Origin: Salisapilia sapeloensis
Taxonomy: Eukaryota; Oomycota; Peronosporomycetes; Peronosporales; Salisapiliaceae
Direction: 5' to 3'
Length of the DNA: 64,000 nucleotides
Assembly (NCBI GenBank): GCA_023334545.1
Contig: JAADVB010000032.1
Span: 1-64,000, forward strand
In this document: positions 19,164 through 29,966 of the stretch, piece after piece
Layout: every line of letters starts with the position of its first letter
How positions within the stretch are numbered: the stretch's first letter is position 1
Translations under genes and position numbers: made by a program
The notes under the pieces: model-generated
Database searches by the model: none
Seen by the model: only the letters and a program-made list of their open reading frames with translations
What the model was told of the DNA's origin: nothing

Positions 19164-20210
19164 CTATCCTCCGAGTGGGGCTTCATCAGCCAAGTATGTC
19201 TGTCGATACCACTCCCACGTCTTTGCAAGACCTTCATCTAAGGAAGTCGTAGGTTGATATCCGACTAACTTATTCGCTTTGGACACGTCTGCACAAGTGC
19301 GCGGGACATCACCAGGTTGGTCCGGAAGAACTCGGACCGATGCTTCCTTCCCGACAAGACCTTCGATCGTCTTAATGAAGTCTGTTAGCACGACCGGCGT
19401 TCCGTTACCAAGGTTAAATACTTCACAACCAGAGGCTTTGTCGTGACATAATAATACACCTTGGATGATGTCGTCAATGTACGTGTAGTCGCGGGACGAC
19501 GTACCGTCTCCGTACCGGTCGATCGTCTCGCCCTTGACGATTCGATCCATAAACTTGAACGGAGCCATGTCTGGACGCCCTCTCGGTCCGTACACTGTGA
19601 AGAAACGTAGACCGGTGCAGGTCATGTTGTACAAGTGGTGGTATGTGTGTGCCATGAGCTCACAGCTCTTTTTTGTTGCAGCGTACGGACTCACTGGCCA
19701 GTCGACAGCATCGGTCTCACGGAAAACTTCATTCTTCGAGCCACCGTACACAGAGCTGCTGGATGCGTACACGAATTTCGTGATGTTGGCACTTCGGCAA
19801 GCTTCCAATAGCACCGCCGTGGCTTGGACGTTGGAGTGGATGTAGAGCATCGGGTCTTCGATGCTCGGACGCACACCTGCACGCGCAGCCAAGTGGATCA
19901 TCGAGCCTGGCTGGGTATCCTTGACGACGCGACGCACGAGCTCTTCGTCACACAAGTCACCCGTGTAGAATTGGAAGCGTGCTCCGAACGTGTCTTGCAG
20001 CGTCTGAATGTTCTGTTTCTTGAGCTCGACGTCGTAATAGTCGTTCATCTCGTCAATACCGACGACATCATCCCCGCGTTCGAGCAGTGCGTAGCTCGTG
20101 TGGAAGCCGATGAAGCCCGCAGCGCCCGTGACGAAGACGGTCTGCTTGTCACGCGCAGTCGGCTCGTTCACGGTTGATACGTCGAGTGCATTCGGAGGCA
20201 TGGGAGACAT
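19164..20210 (-). CDS. UDP-glucuronate 4-epimerase (NAD-dependent epimerase/dehydratase)
   Basis: 348 residues, single exon, typical length for the soluble enzyme. It interconverts UDP-glucuronate and UDP-galacturonate for cell-surface polysaccharides. Visible motifs: FVTGAAGFIGFHT nucleotide-binding loop near residue 27; MIHLAARAGVRPSIEDP, characteristic of this subfamily; FVYASSSSVYGG with catalytic Ser; SPYAATKKSCELMAHTY with the YxxxK pair; RFFTVYGPRGRPDMAPFKF; and RDYTYIDDIIQGV. The AGVRPS and GRPDMAPF segments favour UDP-GlcA 4-epimerase over UDP-glucose 4-epimerase. The N-terminus has no signal peptide or membrane anchor, unlike plant GAE enzymes, so a cytosolic enzyme is inferred. Confidence 0.93.
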   Translation of the reverse strand: MSPMPPNALDVSTVNEPTARDKQTVFVTGAAGFIGFHTSYALLERGDDVVGIDEMNDYYDVELKKQNIQTLQDTFGARFQFYTGDLCDEELVRRVVKDTQPGSMIHLAARAGVRPSIEDPMLYIHSNVQATAVLLEACRSANITKFVYASSSSVYGGSKNEVFRETDAVDWPVSPYAATKKSCELMAHTYHHLYNMTCTGLRFFTVYGPRGRPDMAPFKFMDRIVKGETIDRYGDGTSSRDYTYIDDIIQGVLLCHDKASGCEVFNLGNGTPVVLTDFIKTIEGLVGKEASVRVLPDQPGDVPRTCADVSKANKLVGYQPTTSLDEGLAKTWEWYRQTYLADEAPLGG

Positions 20211-20689
20211 TTCTTGCTTTCAGTTTAATAACACAAAGAGGATGGTTTTTCGCCAAGAAGAAGATTCGAAAGTGCGATGTAAGGTGGTGAGCTGTCGGAG
20301 TCGGGCGTTCGAAGCGGTTGCTTCCTGCCACTAATCGCTCTGCTTCGACGGTGACGCAATCACACGTGTAGCCATCTACGCTCGCTGGAACCAATCAGCA
20401 AGCAGGATATAGACAGCCCTGGTCGCGTGAAGTTTATGTGAGTGAAAAACGGTCCATCGTGGACTTCGACGTGTTCGCTAAAGATGAGTGACCAAGGGAA
20501 TGCTTGTCTATCGACTGCTCAAAGGCTTTGCCAACATGCTGAATGACTGTGGCTACCATGGCTACTACTCACTGTCTCCTCTGAAACGCCTTTGCCGACT
20601 GCAAGCATACTAAAGTGCACTTGGAATGGAACGCATCCATGTGATGTGTGTACACAGTCCAAGGTTATCTAAAAAGAGGAAGCGTATAT
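20211..20689. other. Intergenic, no gene seen
   Basis: About 480 bp between two minus-strand genes: upstream region of the epimerase and 3' region of the EF-hand gene. Frames here are short and show no recognisable protein. Confidence 0.5.
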
Positions 20690-23425
20690 TTATAGTAACT
20701 CGTACTCGCGCATGGCTCGCTCCATTTGCGAGTCAAAGTGGTTCAACCAGGCCGTATCGAGAAACCGGTTCGGTCGTTTCGCCCACTCGAGATCATCCAA
20801 AACTTTGATCAGCTGAAAGAACGTCACTTCACTATCGCTCGAATATTGTTTCGCATCTTTGTTTTTCACTGCCTTCGGTGCTGGTGGCGCCATGGCAAGT
20901 AGTTGCTCGGACTTTTCGGCGGCAATGCACTTTTGTAAAAAACGATCCACAAGTGGCTCATCGACACCTGGAAGCTGCATCCGGAGTAGTAGGCCTTTCA
21001 AATGAGCGACAGATATCGTAGCATTACTGACACTTTCCGTTGAATCGGTTTCCAACTCCTCTTCTAACGGATCCTCTTCTGCTACCCCTTCTGCAATAAT
21101 CCGTTTGCACTCGTCGGAAATGCGCTGACGATGCTTTACAAGTAGCTTGAGTCGTCTTTCATTCTTTTCGTCAATCTCGTGTTGCAATGCAGCTTTCTTG
21201 GCGCTCGAAAATTCTTTCTTTAATTGCTCACGCTGAGCTTCATTTCGACGGGCAACGCGCACGAGTTCCTCGAATTCGTCAATGTCGATACTGCCATTGC
21301 CATCGCGATCAATATAACCGATAAATTCTTCTGCTTGTGTTGGCGATAGATGAATTTCCATTTGAGCTAACGTATCCAACATCTCTTGAGGAGAGATACT
21401 GCCATTACCGTCTGCATCACAGAACCTGAAGAGGTCGATCACTCGTAGATGCTTTCGTTTCATGTACCCATCGATTCGTCCAACTATGTCTCGAAACAGT
21501 GCCATTTTCTCCTGTGCTTTTTGGTCAATAGCTTGATACATGGTTGTGAAACCTGGAGAATCGACCATGGGCGTTGGAGGAGACTTTAAGAGTCGATGTC
21601 GGATTTCATCGCTTGCTCCATCGATATGAGCAGGTTCAGTAACGCCGGACGATTCTCGAGATGTAGAATCACGAGTTCCAATTTCCCTTCTCAATGTATC
21701 TTCATTCCGCTCTATATCTTCATCTGCTTTGTTACACTTGTTGTTTCTTAAAGTGGCTACTGTTCGCTTGGGCACCGCTTTAGACAGCTCCGAGAGTGAT
21801 CGAGTACCTGGAATCTCAATCTTCGGAAATGCTAGAAATGGAGAAAGCGCAGGACTGCAGAAGCTTGCATAAGCGATATATACTGCGAACAAATAATATG
21901 CTACGTACTTGTTTCGAATGTCTGGAACACTTGAATTGAGTTTCTTTTCCTTATCAGCATCATCATCCGCGACTGTGTTCAGCTGTCTTTCTGATCCCGG
22001 GAATCCTGACTGTGATGTGATGCTATCTAAAGATGCTGGTGTCTGCCCCTCTGCCAACTTTTGTCGCAGCGAAATCTGCCATTCCGGTATCGAAGATAAA
22101 AGAGTACTTTTATCTTTTTCTGGAACCTTCTCACCATCACCATCTGCATGTCTTCCTTCATCAGCACTGGAAAAGATATCATGCATGCTATTTGCTTGAC
22201 CGCGACTTTTATTTATTTCCAAGTCTTCTTGGCCGACAGATAGTCTTCTGTCAAGTTTCGACGAGCTCGGTCGATCCACTGATGCGCTATTATCAAATTT
22301 TATATCAGCAATGGTTATGCGCTGCGATTGAGAACGCTTAAGATTCCCCCTGCTTTTGCTCTTTACACCGTTCATGTAGATAGCCGCTGTATCTAAGCGT
22401 GTGTAGGAACGATAGAGCGACCTCTTTTTTAATGGTAATCCAGACGAATCCCGCTGTAATTGGTTTGAAAGATCTGGCAAGTCAGTGAGCACAGGATCGG
22501 CTTCCTTTGCTGCATCTCGCATACGAGTCAGCCGAGACGATTCTTCCAAGAGTATGACCATCTCAATTTCATCTACTCAGCACAAAGCATTAGCGCGGGT
22601 AGTATCGACTATATACGCCTTAGTATCTCTCTTCTTACCTATTTGCTCTTTCATTTCATTCAGCGCATCGTAGGTTATTTCGTACGTCTTGTTACGAATC
22701 CCACTAATCCTTCCTTGATGAATCTGTCCGTCGTGAAATTCCTTCAGAAACCGTGTTCCTATATCCATCTGCAAAGAACCGGACTTCAATGAGTCATCGT
22801 AAGGAAGTGTTTCCAAGGACTTGCGGTTCTTCATACGGCGCCGGACGAACAAGCGTACGACGCCTTGTAGCACTGATAATCCTTTTCGGAAGGTAACCCC
22901 TGACGTATACAGTCTTGCATCTCCTTTTTCTAGAACTTGGGAAGCTGCATTCTCTTTCACTTCCTGATCTCGACACTGACACACTTCTACAAGCTGCTGG
23001 AGAAACTCAAGTGTGTCTGTGACAGCAACACCGGCCAGTACCTTGATCGGACTGACAAGAAGCAGGCAAGAAGTCTTGGTGAATCCCAGGTCTTGTAAAG
23101 AAAACGCGACGAATGCAAGTGCTCGGGTAATGAAGGCAGCCTACTCCATTATTTGATATTAGAAGAGATGTGAATCCAAATAATACAGAATGACCTTGTC
23201 TTCTTTGGTAACCAATTGAGAAAATATAAGTTGTTCATCGCTAAAGATGCCGTAAGGAGACAGTGTTTCCACGAGAAGCTTATGTAAGAATGTAAACGGA
23301 GGCCGATAAAGCACTTTTTTGTTCAAGGCAGTTGACTGCACGATAGATAACAAAGCCTGGTATGTCTTCTCGACCGTCCGATGTAGCTCCTTTTCATTCA
23401 TCGCCGCCAGAATAGTTGCACTCAT
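20690..23425 (-). CDS. IFT54/TRAF3IP1-type CH domain protein with Tudor-like domain and two EF-hands
   Basis: Four-exon model: 23195-23425, 22639-23140, 21909-22572 and 20690-21854 (introns 54, 66 and 54 bp), 853 residues, in phase throughout. Residues 1-125 match the N-terminal CH-like domain of TRAF3IP1/IFT54, the tubulin-binding part of an IFT-B subunit: LNKKVLYRPPFTFLHKLL, GIFSDEQL, KEDKAAFITRALAF, LVSPIKVLAGVAVTDTLEFL. The match runs across the first junction and supports its weak GTCATT donor. Residues about 200-245 (IGTRFLKEFHDGQIHQGRI) look Tudor-like. A long polar linker follows. Two canonical EF-hand loops sit near 605-650 (DADGNGSISPQE and DRDGNGSIDIDE), followed by a charged helical region. 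The third intron has no stop in frame, so a gene finder could wrongly keep it. Classical IFT54 ends in a coiled coil that binds IFT20; here the tail is calcium-binding instead. Confidence 0.82.
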
Positions 23426-23514
23426 AGTTGCTAGTAGTTAAAAGCGACAAGTCTACGAGTCACGAAGATCAAAGGTTTCATGTTGAGATTAAAATAGGCT
23501 TCGTCTGTTTCGTG

Positions 23515-24986
23515 CTATGGAACGAAGGGAGGACGCTGGGCTGCCTGCCGTTGTTGTGTGGCTTGGTTGCGTTGCATGCTAGCTTGAGTGGGTGCAAACA
23601 AGGTGCTTTTCGGTCGCCTCGACCTTGTTGATCGGGCTTTGGAGGAAGCGACAGACTGATCGACAGGTCGAGTGGTGCTCGGTGCTGTCTTAGATGAAGC
23701 AGTCCCCAACCGACCAATAGTCTTTTTCTTTACCGCTTTCTTAGCTTTACGCTTTGTCGGCTGATGGGAGGCCAAGTGATCAGGAGAAGTGCTCTGTAGC
23801 ATCTTATCAAAGCTGACTTGCAAAGAGCTTCGACGGCGAGGAGGATCGTACGAGATAGACGGTCCATTGGATCTATCCAAACCCAGATCCTCTTTCTGAT
23901 AATAAGAATTCCCGTCCACCTTCTCGATCGATTTTTCAGAACGACGATTGCTACTGTATGTGTCCCCTTTACCTTCATCGGACCCAACCGCTTCGTCATC
24001 TGAGAACTGTCTACTCTGTCCTCGACTACGTAGATTTGGCTTTGCGAACGCCATGCCCTCCGTCTTGAGCTTTTCAATGTACTTCTTCTGTTTGATGCGA
24101 ACTTTTTCAGACAATTCGAGGGATTTTTCGAGCGTTTGACATTGGTTTTGCGATTCCTCCAACTGCACTTCCACACGCTTCGACCTGTTATATTTGCGTT
24201 CCAATTCAGCATTGGCCGAAGCAACCTCATGATATTTTCGTTGTAGATCTGATAGCTTCTTCTTTGTCTGAACATAGAGTAAGATGGTCAGTGGTCTCTG
24301 CACTCTCATACGCAAGAAGGTATGTAGTGCACCTCGTCCAATTCGTATCGAAGTCGATCACGCTCGACCGTCACGTTTTGTAGCTGTCTATCAGTTCGAG
24401 TTTTCTCGTTTGAATTGGACCAATTGGAATAACGCGAGGTATTTCCTTCATCCACAGAGTCTGATGACATTGAATTAGTTTTGTCGTTCTTGCACAATTT
24501 GAATATCTGAAAACGCTAAAGCAATAAGGTACCTTGAGCATGTTGCTTGTTGCCATTCGTATGCGATGATGTGGAATCTAAGGCTCTCTGACTCTTTTTA
24601 GGCTTGGTTGCGGCTTTGTTCGCCTGACGATAGGCCTGGTAATCACGATAGCCAACGTCCAAGTTGTCCGAACCTGTCTCCTTCCTTGACTTGACTCGTT
24701 CCTCTCCTTTCTCCTGTCCAGAAAGTTGCTTATCACCTTTCTTGTGATATATTCGTTCCCGAAGCTTTAATAAATCGCCCTGTAGCCTGTTGATATGTGA
24801 TTCCAATGCATCTCGTCGAGTGCCATCACCCGTATGTCTCTCATCTGACGTCCTTTCGTGTTCTTTTTGCACATGCGTGCGTTCAGAGGTGTCACCATCA
24901 TATACAGAGGCTTTTTTAGACGCAAACGATAGCTGGCGATGCACAGGAGGAGCGTCTATCTCGTCCGTCGTACTCTGTCGATTCAT
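23515..24986 (-). CDS. Coiled-coil protein with basic C-terminal tail, unknown
   Basis: Three-exon model: 24533-24986, 24333-24460 and 23515-24267, with introns of 72 and 65 bp, in phase, 444 residues. The N-terminal third is polar with short helices (ALESHINRLQGDLLKLRERI). The middle is a coiled coil (VERDRLRYELDETKKKLSDL onward to YIEKLKTEGMAF). The tail is Ser/Arg/Lys-rich (RKAKKAVKKKTIGRLG) and ends in a Gln-rich PPFVP. No enzyme motif is seen. An upstream in-frame ATG at 25052 exists, but 24986 starts the more convincing sequence and leaves 116 bp to the divergent MYND gene. The first junction was chosen from several by phase, so exon 2 may start elsewhere. Confidence 0.6.
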
Positions 24987-25102
24987 CGCGTGAGGTTGTG
25001 TTTTGAAAAGTATCAACAGCAAATCGTACCATTTAAATTCATACGACATCATCCGAGGCGTCTACCTCCATTCGCAAGTCTCTCGTTCTCTCTTGACGGC
25101 AT

Positions 25103-26164
25103 ATGAGCGGTTCAAACAATTCCATGGTTATTCAGAATGCTCGAGATAAATTGACAGATTCAGGAGTGCTGATGCGTTATGATTATGCTTGGTAGAAATG
25201 CGTTAAAGAGAATAAGATATATTCGAGTACTAATTTTTGATCAACTAGGCGTGCTTCGGAATTTAAAAAGGCTTCTGATCGGTTAACTGGCATTGCATGT
25301 CGCTTCTTGTATCTACATGCTGTATGGAAGGCGAAATTGTCGAGTGACAGGCAGCAGTATAAGCTCTACGCCATCTCGAACGGTTATCCAGACTTTAGTT
25401 CTTCGTTCACACAAGCAGCAGAAATATTGAATTACAGTGTCATTCCAGAGCAAGATGAAGAAGAGCAAAATTGCAACGTAAATGTCCATCCTGCCTTGGA
25501 CGCTGACGTTATTGCTATCTTCGTCCCTCCTCCAGGTGAAGAGAAAGCGCACACTGATAGAGAATCTCCTGCGTACCATGAACTACAGTCCATTCTTCGA
25601 TTGCACAAAGATAACGACACTCCGACGGAGCGTCTACCAGTTGTTATCATGCTACTCGGTGACTCGGCCTTGCTACCGCCTCCCGATTCAGCAGAAACGG
25701 AACGAATCCGAGGACTCAGTAGTTTTGCCATCTCCCAGCAGCTCTCACCATTCGTCCAGTCCGTCGCATACACGAGTATAGCTCACTACTCCATTGAGTT
25801 TGGTGTACCGGATGAAGACGATGGGCAGCGACAAAAAGCAATGGAAAGCATGATGAGTGACTTTGGCTATACAGATCCGCACATGTTCCAAGAATCTGAA
25901 AAGTGGGAAGTGTACGCGCCGGAAAGCAGTGCGTTAGCAAAAGAGGAAACAACACAACCGGATGATGAAGAGACTCGCTATTGGCTCGAGTATGCGCAAG
26001 GCAAAGTATGTGATCAGTGTTTTACACCGAATGATAAGCTGGCGGCTTGCTCTCGATGTCGACAAGCCAGATACTGTTCTCGCGCTTGTCAAAAGGCAGG
26101 ATGGAAACTTCACAAGCGCATATGTGGCAAGACAGCAGAGGAAATAAATGCACAAGCAAAGTAG
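25103..26164 (+). CDS. MYND zinc-finger protein
   Basis: Two exons, 25103-25191 and 25249-26164, separated by a 57-bp intron, 334 residues. The first exon (MSGSNNSMVIQNARDKLTD) joins in phase 2 to RASEFKKASDRLTGIACRF. The body is acidic and shows no catalytic motif that I recognise. The C-terminus (about residues 283-322) is a MYND finger: CDQCFTPNDKLAACSRCRQ, then YCSRACQKAGWKLHKRIC, with the C-x2-C, C-x2-C, C-x3-C and H-x3-C ligands all present. MYND fingers bind proline-rich peptides in partner proteins. No SET domain is present, so this is not a SMYD methyltransferase. The exact role is unknown. Confidence 0.85.
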
Positions 26165-26208
26165 AGAATAACCAAAACGCTTTGAGCAGGATGTGATGAT
26201 ACTAGCAT

Positions 26209-29200
26209 CTATTTCACACGCTTTTCAGCGACTTGAAGAGCGAATCGTAAGGACCAATTCTCTCGCTTGAGACTATTCACCTGTCCCAGGAACTCTTCCA
26301 ATCGATCTCGTACTTCCTTTTCTGCTTTTTTTGTCCTTGTATGTTCATCATTTACACGCGCTAACGCTAGTGTCAAATCTTCATTCTCCCGACGCAGACT
26401 CGTTAATTCCTTTTCTAACTTTGTTCCACGTGAAGAGGACCATTGGTCCTGTTGAACGCACGACGCTAGTTTATCTAGACTCTGTTGGGTAAAGTTATTT
26501 TCGTCGTCTTCCATGACATTGTGCTCGACCTGGTTCGAGACGCCCATGTCACGCTTGAGGAGTTCGCGACTATGTTTTCGCATTAAACGCTGTGTTTTTC
26601 GTTCAAATTCAGCCACCATCTTGGCTTCTTTCTCCACGGATTGTCGTCCGAATCGCTTATGTAGTTCATGTATTTCACGCTGTAACGTCTCCTCCGTCTC
26701 CTTTGCGTCCTCTTGACACGTCTCATAGGAAGACTGGAGATCTTTCAGCTCGTGCTCTTTCTTGTGAAGCAATCGACGTAGACGATGTACTTCGTTATCC
26801 TGTACATCCACTGTGCGATGCAGATTGGCATGGCACTCTTGTACAGAAGGCGGATTTGTCTCAATCCGATTGCACACAACATACAGTTCCGTCGACTGGT
26901 CTGTTAATCCGTCCGCAGTTTGCTTTAGACGCGCACTCTCCTGCCAGCTATGTGCGCGCTGGACTGCTTCCAAGAGCACCTGCAGCCAAGCTTTTTCCTG
27001 TTCGAGTGCACTTAATTCCAAGTCTCTCTCGCATATCTTTCGCTTCAGATCAAACACCGACTTGCGCGTCTCTTGTCGACGCTGTTGTTTAATTTTTTCG
27101 ATCTGTTCTTCCCTTTCTTCGACCTCTGCCTGCAATTGCTGTACTTTGCTCATCAAAGTCATTTTATGTGTTTCTAGTCTCTTTCTATGACTGTCCGCTT
27201 CCTTCTTCATATCTGCCATTTCTTTCTTCCACATCCTGTCCTTGTCTTGTAGATCACCCAACTGCTGTTGAAGATTTTGAACGCTTGTACGTGACTGCGC
27301 GAGCTGATTTTCCAATTGAACAATATGACTGTCCTTCATCTCCACGACACGCTTTGCTTCATCCATCGCTACTTCCAATCGCCGAGAAAATGTCTGTAGC
27401 ATCTCCTTCTCTTTGTGTTCATTCGACACGACATTCGAGGATCCACCACGCATCATCAGCATCTGTTGCTGCATGTCTAGTATTTGACTCCCGATAGTTT
27501 CATAGCTCTTCTCTTGCTCCATGACCTTTTCTTCCAAAGCTTCTTTCTCACGCTGTACACGTTCCAACGCTTGTTCATGTTCAGACGTTTGGAAGCTTAG
27601 AGAATGAGATAATCGAGCGATTCGCTCGACACATTTATCCTTGACAGATCGCTCGTAGGATAACGTGTCTTGCGTGTGTTTCAATTGAGAAATGAGTAGC
27701 TCGATTTTACGAGGAAGTGGTAAGGAACTCGTCTCGATCGATATGTCTGCAAAGTACAGACCGTCATCAGCTATGGCATGTGCTTCCTCGAGTTCTGTCG
27801 TCAAGTGTGTTTGACCAGGTGCTGGCGCATGGGCAATTGGAGAGATGTGAGATGCTTTCACGTCTTGATAGAATTGATGCAGACGATCGGCATAACTCTT
27901 CTTTTCTGTTACTTGAGATGATGAAGTGGGATTTGAATAGGAATTGAGGGTCGTGGAAGTAAGTTTCTGGTGACTGTTCTCAGGAGAGTCAGTCATGACT
28001 TCACTGTATGCATTCGACCTAGTACTTGTCGTTAGAACCACACTACGCATGCTTTTAAACTTGGTAATGTACCGGGGAGAAGCTGGAAGTGTTGGCTTCG
28101 AGTATGGTTGCCACGAATGCATGCTTTGGAAGATAGAGTGCAAGTCTTTGACAATCGGTTTATCAGAGTAATGATCTGCTGGAGTGGTAAGCTTTGGTAT
28201 ATAGCACACACGCTGATGATTTTTCCATTCGCTTACTCTGTAAGCATACAAGAGCGACTGGATAGCCTGCAAGCTCATCCAGACGATTAGTTTAAAGGTG
28301 ATGATAAGTACAGACTATCCTAATTCTACCTGCTGTTGAGAAGATGCCACTCTATGGATTGGAATGACGACGTATGTGGCGCTTTCACCACCAAGAAAAG
28401 AACCAAAGTATGTGCTCAAGGTTCGGTCAATCAGTCGTTCATCACTGCTCACTCCTTGTCGTTCTTGGGTTGTATTTGTAGGTTCCACCACAGCACTAGA
28501 AGGTAGGCTATCCTTTAACACCTCTTGACACGAATGGAGTATATATAAGCTACCTTGTCCGCAGATCGAGAGATAAGAATCGACCCTGTCGAGGCTTCTG
28601 CTCGCCTTCATGCCGGCTTTCGACATGAATGGAGGTAACAAAATGCTTCTGATCAGTTGCAGTATGTCGACATTGAGAGAGTTGCTGGATGGCGTCGTCT
28701 ACGCTATCGATTCGAATCGAATGTTCCACCATAACGGAAGCGATGTCATCCGTCGGGTATAGAGGTATGTTACCACCACGAATCAAGTCCTGCATGGACT
28801 TAAAGTCTTGTACTTGACCGCAGAATAGCAAGACTTGTACATCATCCAATGTTCCTGCTCCTATGTATCATAACCAATACATTTATCAGTGCATCGACTG
28901 GATGTGGTAACTTGCAAGTTCTTACGTTTCCGTCGATCGATCTCATGGAATATGTGATGAAGTGTAAGCGTCAATAAGCCTATGTACCATACACATGAAT
29001 CTGTTAGTCCTATGATTCTTGTCGTATCACGAAAGCAGACTCCTCTACCAGACGCTCCATCGCGGTCTTCACACATGGAAGTATCTGACGTATCCGTCGA
29101 AGCAGTAGTAACTAGCGTCATAGCTTTTCCTAATACCAAGTTGGCAACTCCATTCTCGAGTCCTTGATTAAATACATCAAGCATTCCATGCGTCTCGTCA

Positions 29201-29373
29201 TCGAAAACCCGGTCAAAGGAGATGGAGGCGACACCTGGAGAGACCGCACTATCCTCCAATCGCAAGCTCGTGGCACTTGTCCTTGTGACACCACAAACTT
29301 CATCTTTTTGCAACTTTCCATGGACAAACACGAGCACTCGACCAGCTTCTTGTACCTCTTGCAAGTACGCCAT
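26209..29373 (-). CDS. Degenerate kinesin (non-canonical motor) with long coiled-coil tail
   Basis: Four exons: 28926-29373, 28554-28860, 28330-28507 and 26209-28266; introns 65, 46 and 63 bp; 996 residues in phase. The first three exons trace a kinesin motor fold: GRVLVFVHGKL (strand 1), ISFDRVFDD, TSIHVESR (after switch I), RFLSLDLRTS (switch II strand), TYFGSFLGGESATYVVIPI (like the L-x-DSLGGN-x-KT helix) and, across the last intron, AIQSLLYAYRVSEW (like TLSTLRYADRAK). That final match is why the 28315 stop is placed inside an intron. The P-loop GQTGxGKT is replaced by VLGKAMTLV (about residues 80-92), SSRSH by DQKHF, and DLAGSE by DLRT, so ATP hydrolysis is not expected. From about residue 500 the tail is an almost continuous coiled coil ending AEKRVK. 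A microtubule-binding scaffold is inferred, by analogy with Smy1 or KIF26-type proteins. Confidence 0.75.
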
Positions 29374-29562
29374 AGGCCAACAGTCACCTGGCAGCAGTAG
29401 TTTCGCGGTTTTTTCGAATACAAGTGCGTGGCGGGATTATGTGGACCACATGATCGCGAGAGAGGGCCTGAGGCCACCTCGCGACATGACAACGACATCT
29501 CATTTTGTACCTCTCGAAGGGATTTCGTGGTCACTCGACAAATTCCTCGATAAGAAAGCAAG

Positions 29563-29792
29563 ATGCTCAAGGCCGTGCAACAGAACTACTACTGGTACAA
29601 GATGGAGTTTGGCCTCACCATGCTCAGCCCATGGGAGGTGGCTCTCTTCAGTACGTTTCTATCCTTTGATAGCACGGCTTGATGAGAGACTTATGTGATG
29701 ATACAGACTGCTTCGCTCTCTTGGTCGTGACTGTGTCCACCTACTACATCTACGGCGTTGTGCAAGCGACTACTGGCCTGCTTTCCAACTAG
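29563..29792 (+). CDS. Small subunit of serine palmitoyltransferase (ssSPT-like)
   Basis: Two short exons, 29563-29650 and 29707-29792, joined across a 56-bp GTACGT...ACAG intron, encode 57 residues. The sequence NYYWYKMEFGLTMLSPWE followed by VALFN and a hydrophobic helix (CFALLVVTVSTYYIYGVV) matches the compact pattern of SPTSSA/SPTSSB: a Tyr-rich amphipathic start, MLxPWExxxFN, then one membrane helix. These subunits activate the LCB1/LCB2 heterodimer in the ER and help set acyl-CoA preference in the first step of sphingolipid synthesis. Too short and too split for ordinary ORF finding. The start is 190 bp from the divergent kinesin-like gene. Confidence 0.8.
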
Positions 29793-29966
29793 CTATGCCA
29801 GCAAATCTTTCAACGATCTAGTGAATAACTCGCTGGACTGTCTTAGTAGCGCGACATAAAGTCCTTCGTTTCAATTTCAATGCACGTCAATCTTCATCCT
29901 TTTAATTCACTTTTCCTTCCTAATTATAGCACTCACCACTTTTCGCCACTTGGTATCATTTCCAAG

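Noticed and set aside
20211-20689. Possible tRNA or small RNA in the gap
   Set aside because: No cloverleaf, A-box or B-box pattern could be read by eye.
28315-28641. A separate 3' end for the kinesin-like gene (stop at 28315) and a separate start for the coiled-coil gene (28278)
   Set aside because: A 63-bp phase-0 intron (28267-28329) spans both and joins them so that the conserved kinesin motor-end helix is restored; one gene is the better model.
29222-29698. Plus-strand 158-codon frame
   Set aside because: It runs over the start of the kinesin-like gene and the ssSPT first exon in the wrong frame; its composition is not protein-like.
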